Positions 1 to 6,336 of a DNA stretch of 64,000 nt are shown here, in pieces. The stretch covers positions 227,119 to 291,118 of the forward strand of contig NZ_BDCD01000019.1 of assembly GCF_001613325.1 (NCBI RefSeq), read 5' to 3'. The translations under genes were made by a program, and so were the position numbers. Origin of the DNA: Nocardia yamanashiensis NBRC 100130. Its GTDB lineage: Bacteria; Actinomycetota; Actinomycetes; Mycobacteriales; Mycobacteriaceae. A model generated the notes under the pieces. The model ran no database searches and was not told where the DNA came from. It worked only from the letters and a program-made list of their open reading frames with translations. Position 1 is the first letter of the stretch; the number at the start of each line of letters is the position of its first letter.

Positions 1-171
1 CCACAGGATCTCGGCGCCACGACGGGCGAGGGTGTGCTCCTCGACGACGGTGCCCTGCAGCTTCACGACCTGGTCGGCCGTGTAGTTACGGGTGATGCCC
101 TTCCAACGCGGGTTGGTGTCCCAGTCCTGCTGGAGCTCCGCAGCGGTCTTCGGGGTGCCGACGTTCGACAT
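1..171 (-). CDS. aceA: Isocitrate lyase, N-terminal 57 residues (gene runs off the window)
   Basis: The complementary strand reads MSNVGTPKTAAELQQDWDTN and then RWKGITRNYTADQVVKLQG, ending at LARRGAEILW. This is the N-terminus of the mycobacterial Icl1 type of isocitrate lyase, which splits isocitrate into glyoxylate and succinate in the glyoxylate shunt. The ATG at 169-171 matches the family start. The catalytic KKCGH region lies outside the window. The gene is transcribed away from ramB (20.8 kb), which in mycobacteria regulates icl1. Identification rests on only 57 residues, but these are highly characteristic. Confidence 0.93.
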   Translation of the reverse strand, partial: MSNVGTPKTAAELQQDWDTNPRWKGITRNYTADQVVKLQGTVVEEHTLARRGAEILW

Positions 172-252
172 CTTTGACTCCACTTCTTCGTTCGGTCTCG
201 GTAGCCCCGCCGGTCCTGAATCTCTCGCGATGATTCGGACACTGCTGGAGCG

Positions 253-385
253 GCAATTTGCAGACTTGCTAGGCCCGCGAGGTGTACTTCCACACGATGG
301 CACAGGAAAAAATGTGCGTCTACCTGTTGCAAGTGTGAATCCCGGCTAGCTTTCCCAGGGCTTCTGCTAATCCTGCGAAATTTGC
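253..385 (-). promoter_or_regulatory. Upstream region of aceA with possible RamB-type half sites
   Basis: Upstream of aceA there are two short near-palindromes, GCAATTTGC (253-261) and GCGAAATTTGC (375-385), and an isolated TTGCAA (327-332). On the aceA strand 256-267 reads AAGTCTGCAAAT, which partly resembles the TTTGCAAA core described for RamB in Corynebacterium. The ramB promoter also carries TTGCGAAAGG (20814-20823). The match is partial, so regulator and exact sites are inference. Confidence 0.3.
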
Positions 386-940
386 TTGTTAATAGCAGCC
401 GGGCAATCTACTTGCCAGTAGCTCTGACATGCGGTTTTGCATAACGCGCGTACTGTTTGCGTGATCGCGACCACCGCCGACCGACACGCCGGGCATCGCG
501 GTGGTGTGAGCACCTTCACAAGCGGAACAGACGGCGGTGAGGTGAGGAGGGCCACTCCGCCGACGAGCGATAGCCAACGCCTACTCTGAGCGAACGTCCA
601 GTCTTTCAGCAGTCTTCGCGCTGGATGTCGCGGCACCACACCCCGGGAGATATCGATGCGGACACGATGGGCAGGCTCGGCGGCATTGACCCTCACCACA
701 CTGCGGCGCTGATCAGCGGGGGTCCGGCCGCCCTCGCGGACCCTGCGGGCGGCGTCGGACGGTCACCTCCACCGCATCGCCGGCGCCCGTCGCCGCCCGG
801 CCCGGCGCGAGGGATTCCGGACATTTCCCCGACTCCAACACCACGGCGCGCGAGCAGGAGACAACCGAGAGCGCTGCGGTTTACTTCCCGCCCGGCGACG
901 CGACAGCCGGCCGTGATCAGAGACGTGCGCGGCAGAATTT
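386..940. other. Intergenic stretch, no supported gene
   Basis: Both strands carry short open frames here, but none has a good ribosome binding site, family resemblance or convincing codon use. The region is probably untranslated upstream sequence of the divergent aceA and DUF1772 genes. Confidence 0.5.
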
Positions 941-1005
941 TCTAGCAGCGCTAGACAATCGAGCTCTAGCTCTTCTATCTTTGCTTCAGTTCCTAGCAAC
1001 GCTAG
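941..1005 (+). promoter_or_regulatory. Pair of CTAGC-N3-GCTAG palindromes (candidate operators)
   Basis: CTAGCAGCGCTAG (942-954; arms extend one base to 941-955) and CTAGCAACGCTAG (993-1005) share the same five-base arms and three-base spacer. Their centres are 51 bp apart. A further half site CTAGC lies at 966-970. The second palindrome ends 23 bp before the ATG of the DUF1772 gene. Such twin inverted repeats are typical repressor sites of the TetR or MarR type. No cognate regulator is adjacent. Confidence 0.55.
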
Positions 1006-1028
1006 ATAGCGCAGAAGAGGTCAGGAAA

Positions 1029-1505
1029 ATGCTCATCACCCTCGGCACGATCACCGCCGCTCTCGCCGTCCTCGGCAATGGCGTCATCTACGGCACCGAT
1101 GCCTGCGCGGGGCTCATCATGCGGTCGGTCTACAAGAAGCTGGACGACGCCACGGTGACCATCAGCGCCGGATGGGGACACTTCTACGGCGACAAGCGGA
1201 TGCCCGTCTTCGGGGCCGGCGGCACCGTGGCCACCGCGCTGACCCTGCTGTTCGCGATTCTGGCCGGGCAGGCCGGCGCGGCCATCGGGGCCGGGATCGC
1301 CTTGCTCGCCCTGGTCATCTGGCTGGCGCTCTACGCACGGGTGGCCAAGCCGGTCAACAATGCGCAGAAGGCGGCCGCGCAGTCGGGCGTGATTCCCGCG
1401 AACGCCCGTGCGCTGCAGGACAAGTGGGACAGCATCATCTGGGTCCGGGTGGGGCTGCAGGGCATCGCGCTCGCCGGACTGTGCGCCGCGCTCGCCCTGT
1501 TCTGA
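1029..1505 (+). CDS. DUF1772 family membrane protein
   Basis: A 158-residue protein with about four hydrophobic segments. It starts MLITLGTITAALAVLGNGVI and has the GTDACAGLIMR region and a conserved Trp/Asn pattern of the DUF1772 (anthrone-oxygenase-like) family. I chose the ATG at 1029 because AGAGG and AGGAAA precede it; an in-frame ATG 16 codons upstream overlaps the second palindrome. Role unknown: relatives are small integral membrane proteins, some annotated as oxygenase-like. Transcription is probably controlled by the twin palindromes. It stands alone, and a hairpin follows the stop codon. Confidence 0.8.
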   Translation: MLITLGTITAALAVLGNGVIYGTDACAGLIMRSVYKKLDDATVTISAGWGHFYGDKRMPVFGAGGTVATALTLLFAILAGQAGAAIGAGIALLALVIWLALYARVAKPVNNAQKAAAQSGVIPANARALQDKWDSIIWVRVGLQGIALAGLCAALALF

Positions 1506-1523
1506 GGCGGCCGGACACGACGA

Positions 1524-1547
1524 AGCCCCGCACCGGAGTGCGGGGCT
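1524..1547 (+). terminator. Hairpin after the DUF1772 gene
   Basis: AGCCCCGCA pairs with TGCGGGGCT around a six-base loop (nine-base-pair stem). It lies 18 bp past the stop and before the convergent small secreted-protein gene. There is no U tract, as is usual for actinobacterial terminators. Confidence 0.7.
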
Positions 1548-1567
1548 CACGCATGATTACCGGCGTA

Positions 1568-1816
1568 TCAGTGCGCCGACAGCGAGGGACGGTGGCCGCG
1601 ACGGACATCGGTGCAGATGCCGGACAGGTCGATATTGTCCGAAACCACCGCGCACACCGGATCGGCGGTGACGACCTCGGCGGCGGCGGCCGGAGCTTCG
1701 GTGAGCTCCAGGCCCTGCGCGGAGGCGGACGGCGCGACAATGCTCAGCGTGGCGGCCGCGGCGGCGACCAGGCCGGCGAATCCGGCGGTACGACGACGCG
1801 TGACGAACTTGCTCAT
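1568..1816 (-). CDS. Small secreted protein, unknown function
   Basis: An 82-residue product with a clear signal peptide: a basic MSKFVTRRR start, a hydrophobic Ala/Val/Leu core at about 11-28 and an SASA-like cleavage site near residue 34. The mature part is about 48 residues and Ala-rich. It has only two cysteines, 13 residues apart, which could form a disulphide after export. AGGGG seven bases before the ATG is a good ribosome binding site. I do not recognise the family. It resembles the many short secreted proteins of Nocardia and mycobacteria and follows the xdh operon by about 90 bp. Confidence 0.72.
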   Translation of the reverse strand: MSKFVTRRRTAGFAGLVAAAAATLSIVAPSASAQGLELTEAPAAAAEVVTADPVCAVVSDNIDLSGICTDVRRGHRPSLSAH

Positions 1817-1908
1817 GTGAATCCCCTGTTCCGAGAAGTTAATTGGTCGTGAAATGGAAACCAGCTCGGAGTCCCCACCCCGCGACGGACAGTATCATCA
1901 CGGGCCGA

Positions 1909-4557
1909 TCACGCAAATTCTTTTTCGGATACGGCGGAATCACGCAGATCACGCCAGATTCGGTCGGCTGTCATCGGAAGCCGTTGCGGGCGAATGCCGG
2001 TGGCATCCCGAATCGCATTGGCCAGCGCGGGCGCGACCGGGTTGTACGGGGATTCGCTCATGGATTTCGCACCCAGCGGGCCGAGCGGATCGCTGGTCAC
2101 GGCGAAATAGACCTCGGTTTCGGGCAGGTCGGCGAATTGTGGAATGTGATAGTGGCGCAGGGTTTTCGTGGTGACTTCACCCGATTCGACGCGGACCTCC
2201 TCGTAGAGCGCGCTGCCGATGGCCTGCGCCACGCCGCCCTCCACCTGCCCGCGGCACTGGGCGGGATTGAGCACCGTTCCGGCGTCGGCGGCTTGAACCG
2301 ATTGCAGGATGCGGATGCGGCCGGTGGGCGGATGGACGGCGACGCGGAAGGCGTGCACGTTGAAGGCGACCGTGCGCGGGGTGCCGTCGTGGGTGGCGGT
2401 GGCGTGCGCGGGGCCGCCCGCCGTGAGCTGTTCGCGCAGGGCGAGGCAAGCGGCGTGCGTGGCGCGGCCCGCGACGGTGATGCCGGTGGAGCCGAACGCG
2501 CCGGTGTCGTGGCCGGTCAGGGCGGTGTCCGCGTGCCGGATGCGGATCCGGTCCAGTTCGACGCCGAGCGCGGCGGCGGCGATCTGTGCGTGCACGGTGG
2601 TGGTGCCATTGCCGAATTCGGCGGTGCCGACCCGGATTTCGTAGTTGCCGTCCGGCAGCCGGGCGGCGTGCGCGGTGGAGCGGTGCCCGCGCGGCGGCAC
2701 GGTGGCGATCATGGCGGCGGCCATGCCCTCGCCGATCCGCCAGTCCGGGCCGGGCGCGGCGACGCCGTTGCCGCGGCGCAACGCCCGTTCGGCCAGGTCC
2801 AGGCATTGGTCCAGGCCGTAGCTGGTGATGGTCAGGTCCGGTTCGGGATGACAGAACCCACCGACCAGATCGTCAGCGGGCCGGACCACATTGCGGCGGC
2901 GGAATTCGAAGGGGTCCAGGCCGATTCGGCGGGCCAGTTCGTCCAGCGCGGATTCGATGCCGAACATGACCTGGCCGAGGCCGTACCCGCGGAAGGCCCC
3001 GGACGGCACATTGTTGGTGTAGACGGCGCGGCCGTCGACCCGCTTGTGCGCGCAGCGGTACAGCGCCACCGATTCGCTCAAACCGTGGAAAAGCACTCCG
3101 GCACTGTGGTTTCCGTACGCGCCCGCATCGGACAGGACGTCCACGGCCAGGGCGGTCAGGCGGCCGTCGGCATCGGCTCCGGCGGTCACTTCCACTCGCA
3201 TGGGATGTCGCACCGTGGTGTGGAATTCATCGGATCTGGTCAGTTCGTACTGCACCGGCCTGCCGGTCCGCAGGACCGCGAGCGTCACCAGGTCCTCGGT
3301 GAACATCTCCTGTTTGCCGCCGAAGCCGCCGCCGACGCGGGCGGCGAACACCCGCACCCGATCGCGATCCAGGCCGAAGACGCGGGCGATCTCGTCGCGG
3401 ACCAGGAAGGGGACCTGGGTGCTGGTGCGCAGCACCAGGCGGCCGTCCGGATCCAGCCAGCCGATGCTCGCGTGCGTCTCCAGGTGCACGTGCTGCACGC
3501 GCTGGGTTTCCCACACCCCGTGCACGACTTCCGCCGCGGCGCGCAGTCCGGTGGTCACGTCGCCGGCGCGGCCGTGCACCTCGGCGACCAGATTGCGCCC
3601 GGTGTCGGCGATCCGCGCGCTCGCCGGCTTGTCCGCGTGCAGTTGCGGCGCGGTGTCCGCGAGGGCCTCGGCTGGTGTGAAAACCGCTGGTAGAGGCTCA
3701 TATTCCACGTGTAAGGCCCGGCAGCCGGCGCGGGCGGCCGCGAGGGAATCGGCGATCACGGCCGCCACCCGCTGCCCGATGAAACGCACCACCCGATCGA
3801 GTACCACCGTGTCGTCGGGGTCGTCCTCGCGAATCTCGTGGCGGGCGGTGGAGAAGGTGACGTCGGGAGCGTCGGCGTAGGTGAGTACAGCGCGCACACC
3901 CGGAATCGCCTCGGCGGCAACGGTATCGATGGAGATTATGCGTGCGTGGGCGTGCGGGCTGCGCAAGACCTCGAGGTGCAGCGGCGGCTCCGGCGGTAGA
4001 TTCCCGGGTGGCTGCCCGCAAGGCCGGTCCGAGTCCTGGGCGGGCGCGTCCATGGTGAACGGCTCTGTGCCGGTGACGATTCGGGCGCCCGCGAGCGCAC
4101 CCGGACCATCCCCGCACTCTCGCCGTGCCCCGCTGAGCGCTTCGCCGATGGCCCGGTAGCCGGTGCAGCGGCAGAGGTTTCCCTTCAGCGTTTCCGGCAA
4201 AGTGGCCGTTTCCAGTGCACCCTGGTTCTCGAGATCGGTTGCGGTGACCAGCATTCCGGCGGTGCAGAACCCGCACTGGAACCCGGCGCGGCGCACGAAC
4301 TCGCGTTGCAGCCGGCTGGGCGCGGCCGGTGTGCCCAGCCCGGTGACCGTGGTGACCGCGCGCCCCTCGGCACGATGGGCCGGATACACGCACGAATGCA
4401 CGGCCGCGCCGTCCACCAGCACGGTGCAGGCTCCGCAATCCCCCGCGTCACAGCCCTTCTTCGGCCCCGTGAACCCGTTCTCCCGCAGCAGGGTGCGCAG
4501 GCATTGCCCCGGACGCGCACCGGTCTCGACGGGCTCGCCGTCGACCTGGAACTTCAC
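1909..4557 (-). CDS. Xanthine dehydrogenase, fused 2Fe-2S and molybdopterin subunit
   Basis: An 882-residue fusion. Residues 1-150 are the 2Fe-2S module, with GCDAGDCGACTVLVDG (plant-type cluster) and then QCGFCTAGM and NLCRCTGY (helical cluster). A proline-rich linker at about 165-195 leads to the molybdopterin-binding part, with GGGFGGKQEM, AFRGYGLGQ and the C-terminal GAKSMSESPYN, whose Glu is the expected catalytic base. It oxidises hypoxanthine/xanthine towards urate using the FAD partner encoded just upstream. It starts with GTG in a GTGA overlap with that gene, so the two are translationally coupled. In most bacteria these modules are separate or fused in another order. Confidence 0.9.
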   Translation of the reverse strand: MKFQVDGEPVETGARPGQCLRTLLRENGFTGPKKGCDAGDCGACTVLVDGAAVHSCVYPAHRAEGRAVTTVTGLGTPAAPSRLQREFVRRAGFQCGFCTAGMLVTATDLENQGALETATLPETLKGNLCRCTGYRAIGEALSGARRECGDGPGALAGARIVTGTEPFTMDAPAQDSDRPCGQPPGNLPPEPPLHLEVLRSPHAHARIISIDTVAAEAIPGVRAVLTYADAPDVTFSTARHEIREDDPDDTVVLDRVVRFIGQRVAAVIADSLAAARAGCRALHVEYEPLPAVFTPAEALADTAPQLHADKPASARIADTGRNLVAEVHGRAGDVTTGLRAAAEVVHGVWETQRVQHVHLETHASIGWLDPDGRLVLRTSTQVPFLVRDEIARVFGLDRDRVRVFAARVGGGFGGKQEMFTEDLVTLAVLRTGRPVQYELTRSDEFHTTVRHPMRVEVTAGADADGRLTALAVDVLSDAGAYGNHSAGVLFHGLSESVALYRCAHKRVDGRAVYTNNVPSGAFRGYGLGQVMFGIESALDELARRIGLDPFEFRRRNVVRPADDLVGGFCHPEPDLTITSYGLDQCLDLAERALRRGNGVAAPGPDWRIGEGMAAAMIATVPPRGHRSTAHAARLPDGNYEIRVGTAEFGNGTTTVHAQIAAAALGVELDRIRIRHADTALTGHDTGAFGSTGITVAGRATHAACLALREQLTAGGPAHATATHDGTPRTVAFNVHAFRVAVHPPTGRIRILQSVQAADAGTVLNPAQCRGQVEGGVAQAIGSALYEEVRVESGEVTTKTLRHYHIPQFADLPETEVYFAVTSDPLGPLGAKSMSESPYNPVAPALANAIRDATGIRPQRLPMTADRIWRDLRDSAVSEKEFA

Positions 4558-5381
4558 GACCGGTCTCCGTTCAGCTCGGCCACGACCGCCGCCGCGAGCA
4601 GACCGGTGACGTGCCGCCGCCAGTCCGGAGTACCGTGCGGATCGTCGTACCAGAGCGCGGTATCCAGTCCAGCCAAGGTTGCCGACAGTTCGCCATCGCC
4701 GGGCAGCGCCGGGAACGTCAACACCACCGGCCGCGTGGTGGCGGCGCTGAGGGTCAGCTGACAGCTGCCGTCCAGGTCGTGCCGCCCCATCACCACCGCG
4801 CCGGAGCGCCCCGTGGGACTCGACGCGATCTTGCGAAAGGCGGTGCGGGCCCGCAGGTTCGCCTCCGGAACCCTAATCGACCGCACCACTTCGCCCTCGC
4901 CCAACACCGTCTGTCCAGGCGCGATCACGAACCGCGACAAGGGAATTCGCCGATCCCGGCCGGGGCCCCAGACCTGCGCGGAGCCGCCGAGCGCCACCAG
5001 CGCCGCGAGCACCCCGCCGGCGGGCAGCGCCAGGCACACATTCCCGCCCACCGTCGCCGTGCGGCGGATCTTGTAGGAGGCGACCAAGGCCGAGCACCCC
5101 TGCTCGAACAGCTGGGCCCCGGACCATCGCGCCGGATACGCACCACCCGCCAGCTCGGCGAGCGTGCAGGTAGCCGCGATTTCCAGCCCGGCGTCATCGA
5201 TGGTGAGCGGCGCCCACCCCAGCCCGGTGATATCGACCAGGCGCTCCAGCTCGTCCTGCGGTTCCGAGTACAGCCAGGTCCCGCCGGCCAGCACCGCCGT
5301 GCCCGCCCCGACCGTGCCCAGGTCGGCCCGATCGCGGGCCATCACCACTTCGCGGATCGTGTCCAGATCCATCCGTATCAC
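4554..5381 (-). CDS. Xanthine dehydrogenase FAD-binding subunit
   Basis: A 275-residue FAD subunit of the CoxM/XdhB type. It shows VLAGGTWLYSEP near residue 31, the KIRRTATVGGNVCLALP region that contacts FAD, and the C-terminal domain around FRKIASSPTGRSGAVV. It passes electrons from the Fe-S clusters of the fused partner to NAD. It is the first gene of the xdh pair and overlaps the next start by four bases. About 90 bp upstream is the motif shared with the ABC transporter operon. A second Met four codons in is an alternative start. Confidence 0.9.
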   Translation of the reverse strand: MIRMDLDTIREVVMARDRADLGTVGAGTAVLAGGTWLYSEPQDELERLVDITGLGWAPLTIDDAGLEIAATCTLAELAGGAYPARWSGAQLFEQGCSALVASYKIRRTATVGGNVCLALPAGGVLAALVALGGSAQVWGPGRDRRIPLSRFVIAPGQTVLGEGEVVRSIRVPEANLRARTAFRKIASSPTGRSGAVVMGRHDLDGSCQLTLSAATTRPVVLTFPALPGDGELSATLAGLDTALWYDDPHGTPDWRRHVTGLLAAAVVAELNGDRS

Positions 5382-5470
5382 CCGCTCTCACCCGCGTTCC
5401 GCACCTCCCGGGGCCCGGCGGCGAAATCGCAGGTCCCCGAGAGATGGGATGTTTCCAGCCTAGGAGCGCG

Positions 5471-5496
5471 GGATTGCGCGGAGATTGCGGAAATCC
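5471..5496 (-). promoter_or_regulatory. Shared purine-island motif, copy upstream of xdh
   Basis: The plus strand reads GGATTGCGCGGAGATTGCGG followed by AAATCC. The core ATTGC-N-CG-N-AGATTGCG recurs upstream of the ABC operon (16680-16703). On the coding strand it contains two direct GCAAT repeats 11 bp apart. It sits about 90 bp before the FAD-subunit start, as expected for a regulator site or promoter element. The regulator is not identifiable here. Confidence 0.5.
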
Positions 5497-5516
5497 CCGC
5501 ACCTGTTTCGAGCCCG

Positions 5517-5771
5517 TTACTCTTCCGAAGGAGTCAGCTGAGTCGGCGCCGCCCCGCAGAACGGGTAGCACTCCCCGGCCACCCGGGTCTGCGAGACGCC
5601 GCGCTCCTCCGGCACCGCGGTGCGATCCCCGCCGCAACTGGTCACCACCACCAGCAGCACCAGCACCGCGAACCCCAGCACCGCGGCGAGCAGCCCGAAG
5701 AACCACGCCGCGCTGACCCGCCGATACGGCACCACGAACACGACCGGCCCGATATCGAAGAACTCGAACAT
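5517..5771 (-). CDS. Small membrane-anchored protein, unknown function
   Basis: An 84-residue protein beginning MFEFFDIGPVV, with one strong transmembrane segment at about residues 22-45 (AAWFFGLLAAVLGFAVLVLL). A short outer part carries a Cys just after the membrane and a CYPFC motif near the C-terminus. Its ATG overlaps the stop of the preceding gene by one base (TGATG), so the two are coupled. A longer reading upstream would overlap that gene by 75 bases and is unlikely. No family recognised. Confidence 0.65.
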   Translation of the reverse strand: MFEFFDIGPVVFVVPYRRVSAAWFFGLLAAVLGFAVLVLLVVVTSCGGDRTAVPEERGVSQTRVAGECYPFCGAAPTQLTPSEE

Positions 5772-6112
5772 CACCCGCTCGCTTCCCCGACACCGGCCGC
5801 CTGCGGACTGTCCTCGCCGCCCGCGCACCGCAATGCCAGCAGACACATCACATCCGTGAGCGGAATGCCCAGCACCCCCGCGTGCAGCACCGCCATCTCA
5901 CTGTCGAATTCCCCACCCGCCCCGAACAATTCGAGCATGATCAGCTCCGCCAGCACCACCCCCGCCAGCGCCTGCTCCTGCGAGAACCGCATCCCGGTCG
6001 GCGCATACGACAACACCCACCGCCCCCGCCCCGGTTCCGGCACATCCACCCGAAACCCCGCCTCGCACGCTATGTCACTGGTTATCAACCATTCCGAGAT
6101 CGTTATAGCCAT
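5771..6112 (-). CDS. Conserved small cytoplasmic protein, unknown function
   Basis: A 113-residue acidic protein starting MAITISEWLITSDIACEAGF, with a hydrophobic helical middle (residues 45-65, ALAGVVLAELIMLELFG) but no signal peptide. AAGGGGTGA precedes the ATG. It is the first gene of a two-gene operon with the membrane-anchored protein and is transcribed divergently from the STAND regulator, which makes the pair candidate targets of that regulator. Function unknown. Confidence 0.65.
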   Translation of the reverse strand: MAITISEWLITSDIACEAGFRVDVPEPGRGRWVLSYAPTGMRFSQEQALAGVVLAELIMLELFGAGGEFDSEMAVLHAGVLGIPLTDVMCLLALRCAGGEDSPQAAGVGEASG

Positions 6113-6336
6113 CGATTCACCCCTTCGCGTCCCCCCGGAGCCCGTCCCCGCCGCGGGCTCCGGGTCGTGTCACTCCATTGAATCGATTTCCCGGCACCGG
6201 CTGAATCCCAGCTGCGAATGCGATACCTTGGCGTACCCAATGGTGCTTGACCTGCTGAAACATGCGCGGTACCAAGGAAATATTCACATCGGGGGGCGAC
6301 CGATTGCGTACGGCCGCCGGGTTCGGGAGGCGCAGC

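Noticed and set aside
367..699. Minus-strand 110-codon frame with several cysteines (CPACRSA)
   Set aside because: The CxxC suggested a zinc ribbon, but there is no second pair, no ribosome binding site and poor codon bias.
625..945. Plus-strand 106-codon frame between aceA and the DUF1772 gene
   Set aside because: Pro/Arg-rich composition, no Shine-Dalgarno sequence, and it runs into the first operator palindrome.
1843..3693. Long plus-strand open frame opposite the xanthine dehydrogenase gene
   Set aside because: Low-complexity Gly/Ala/Arg translation with no domain, opposite a gene with clear Fe-S and molybdopterin motifs.
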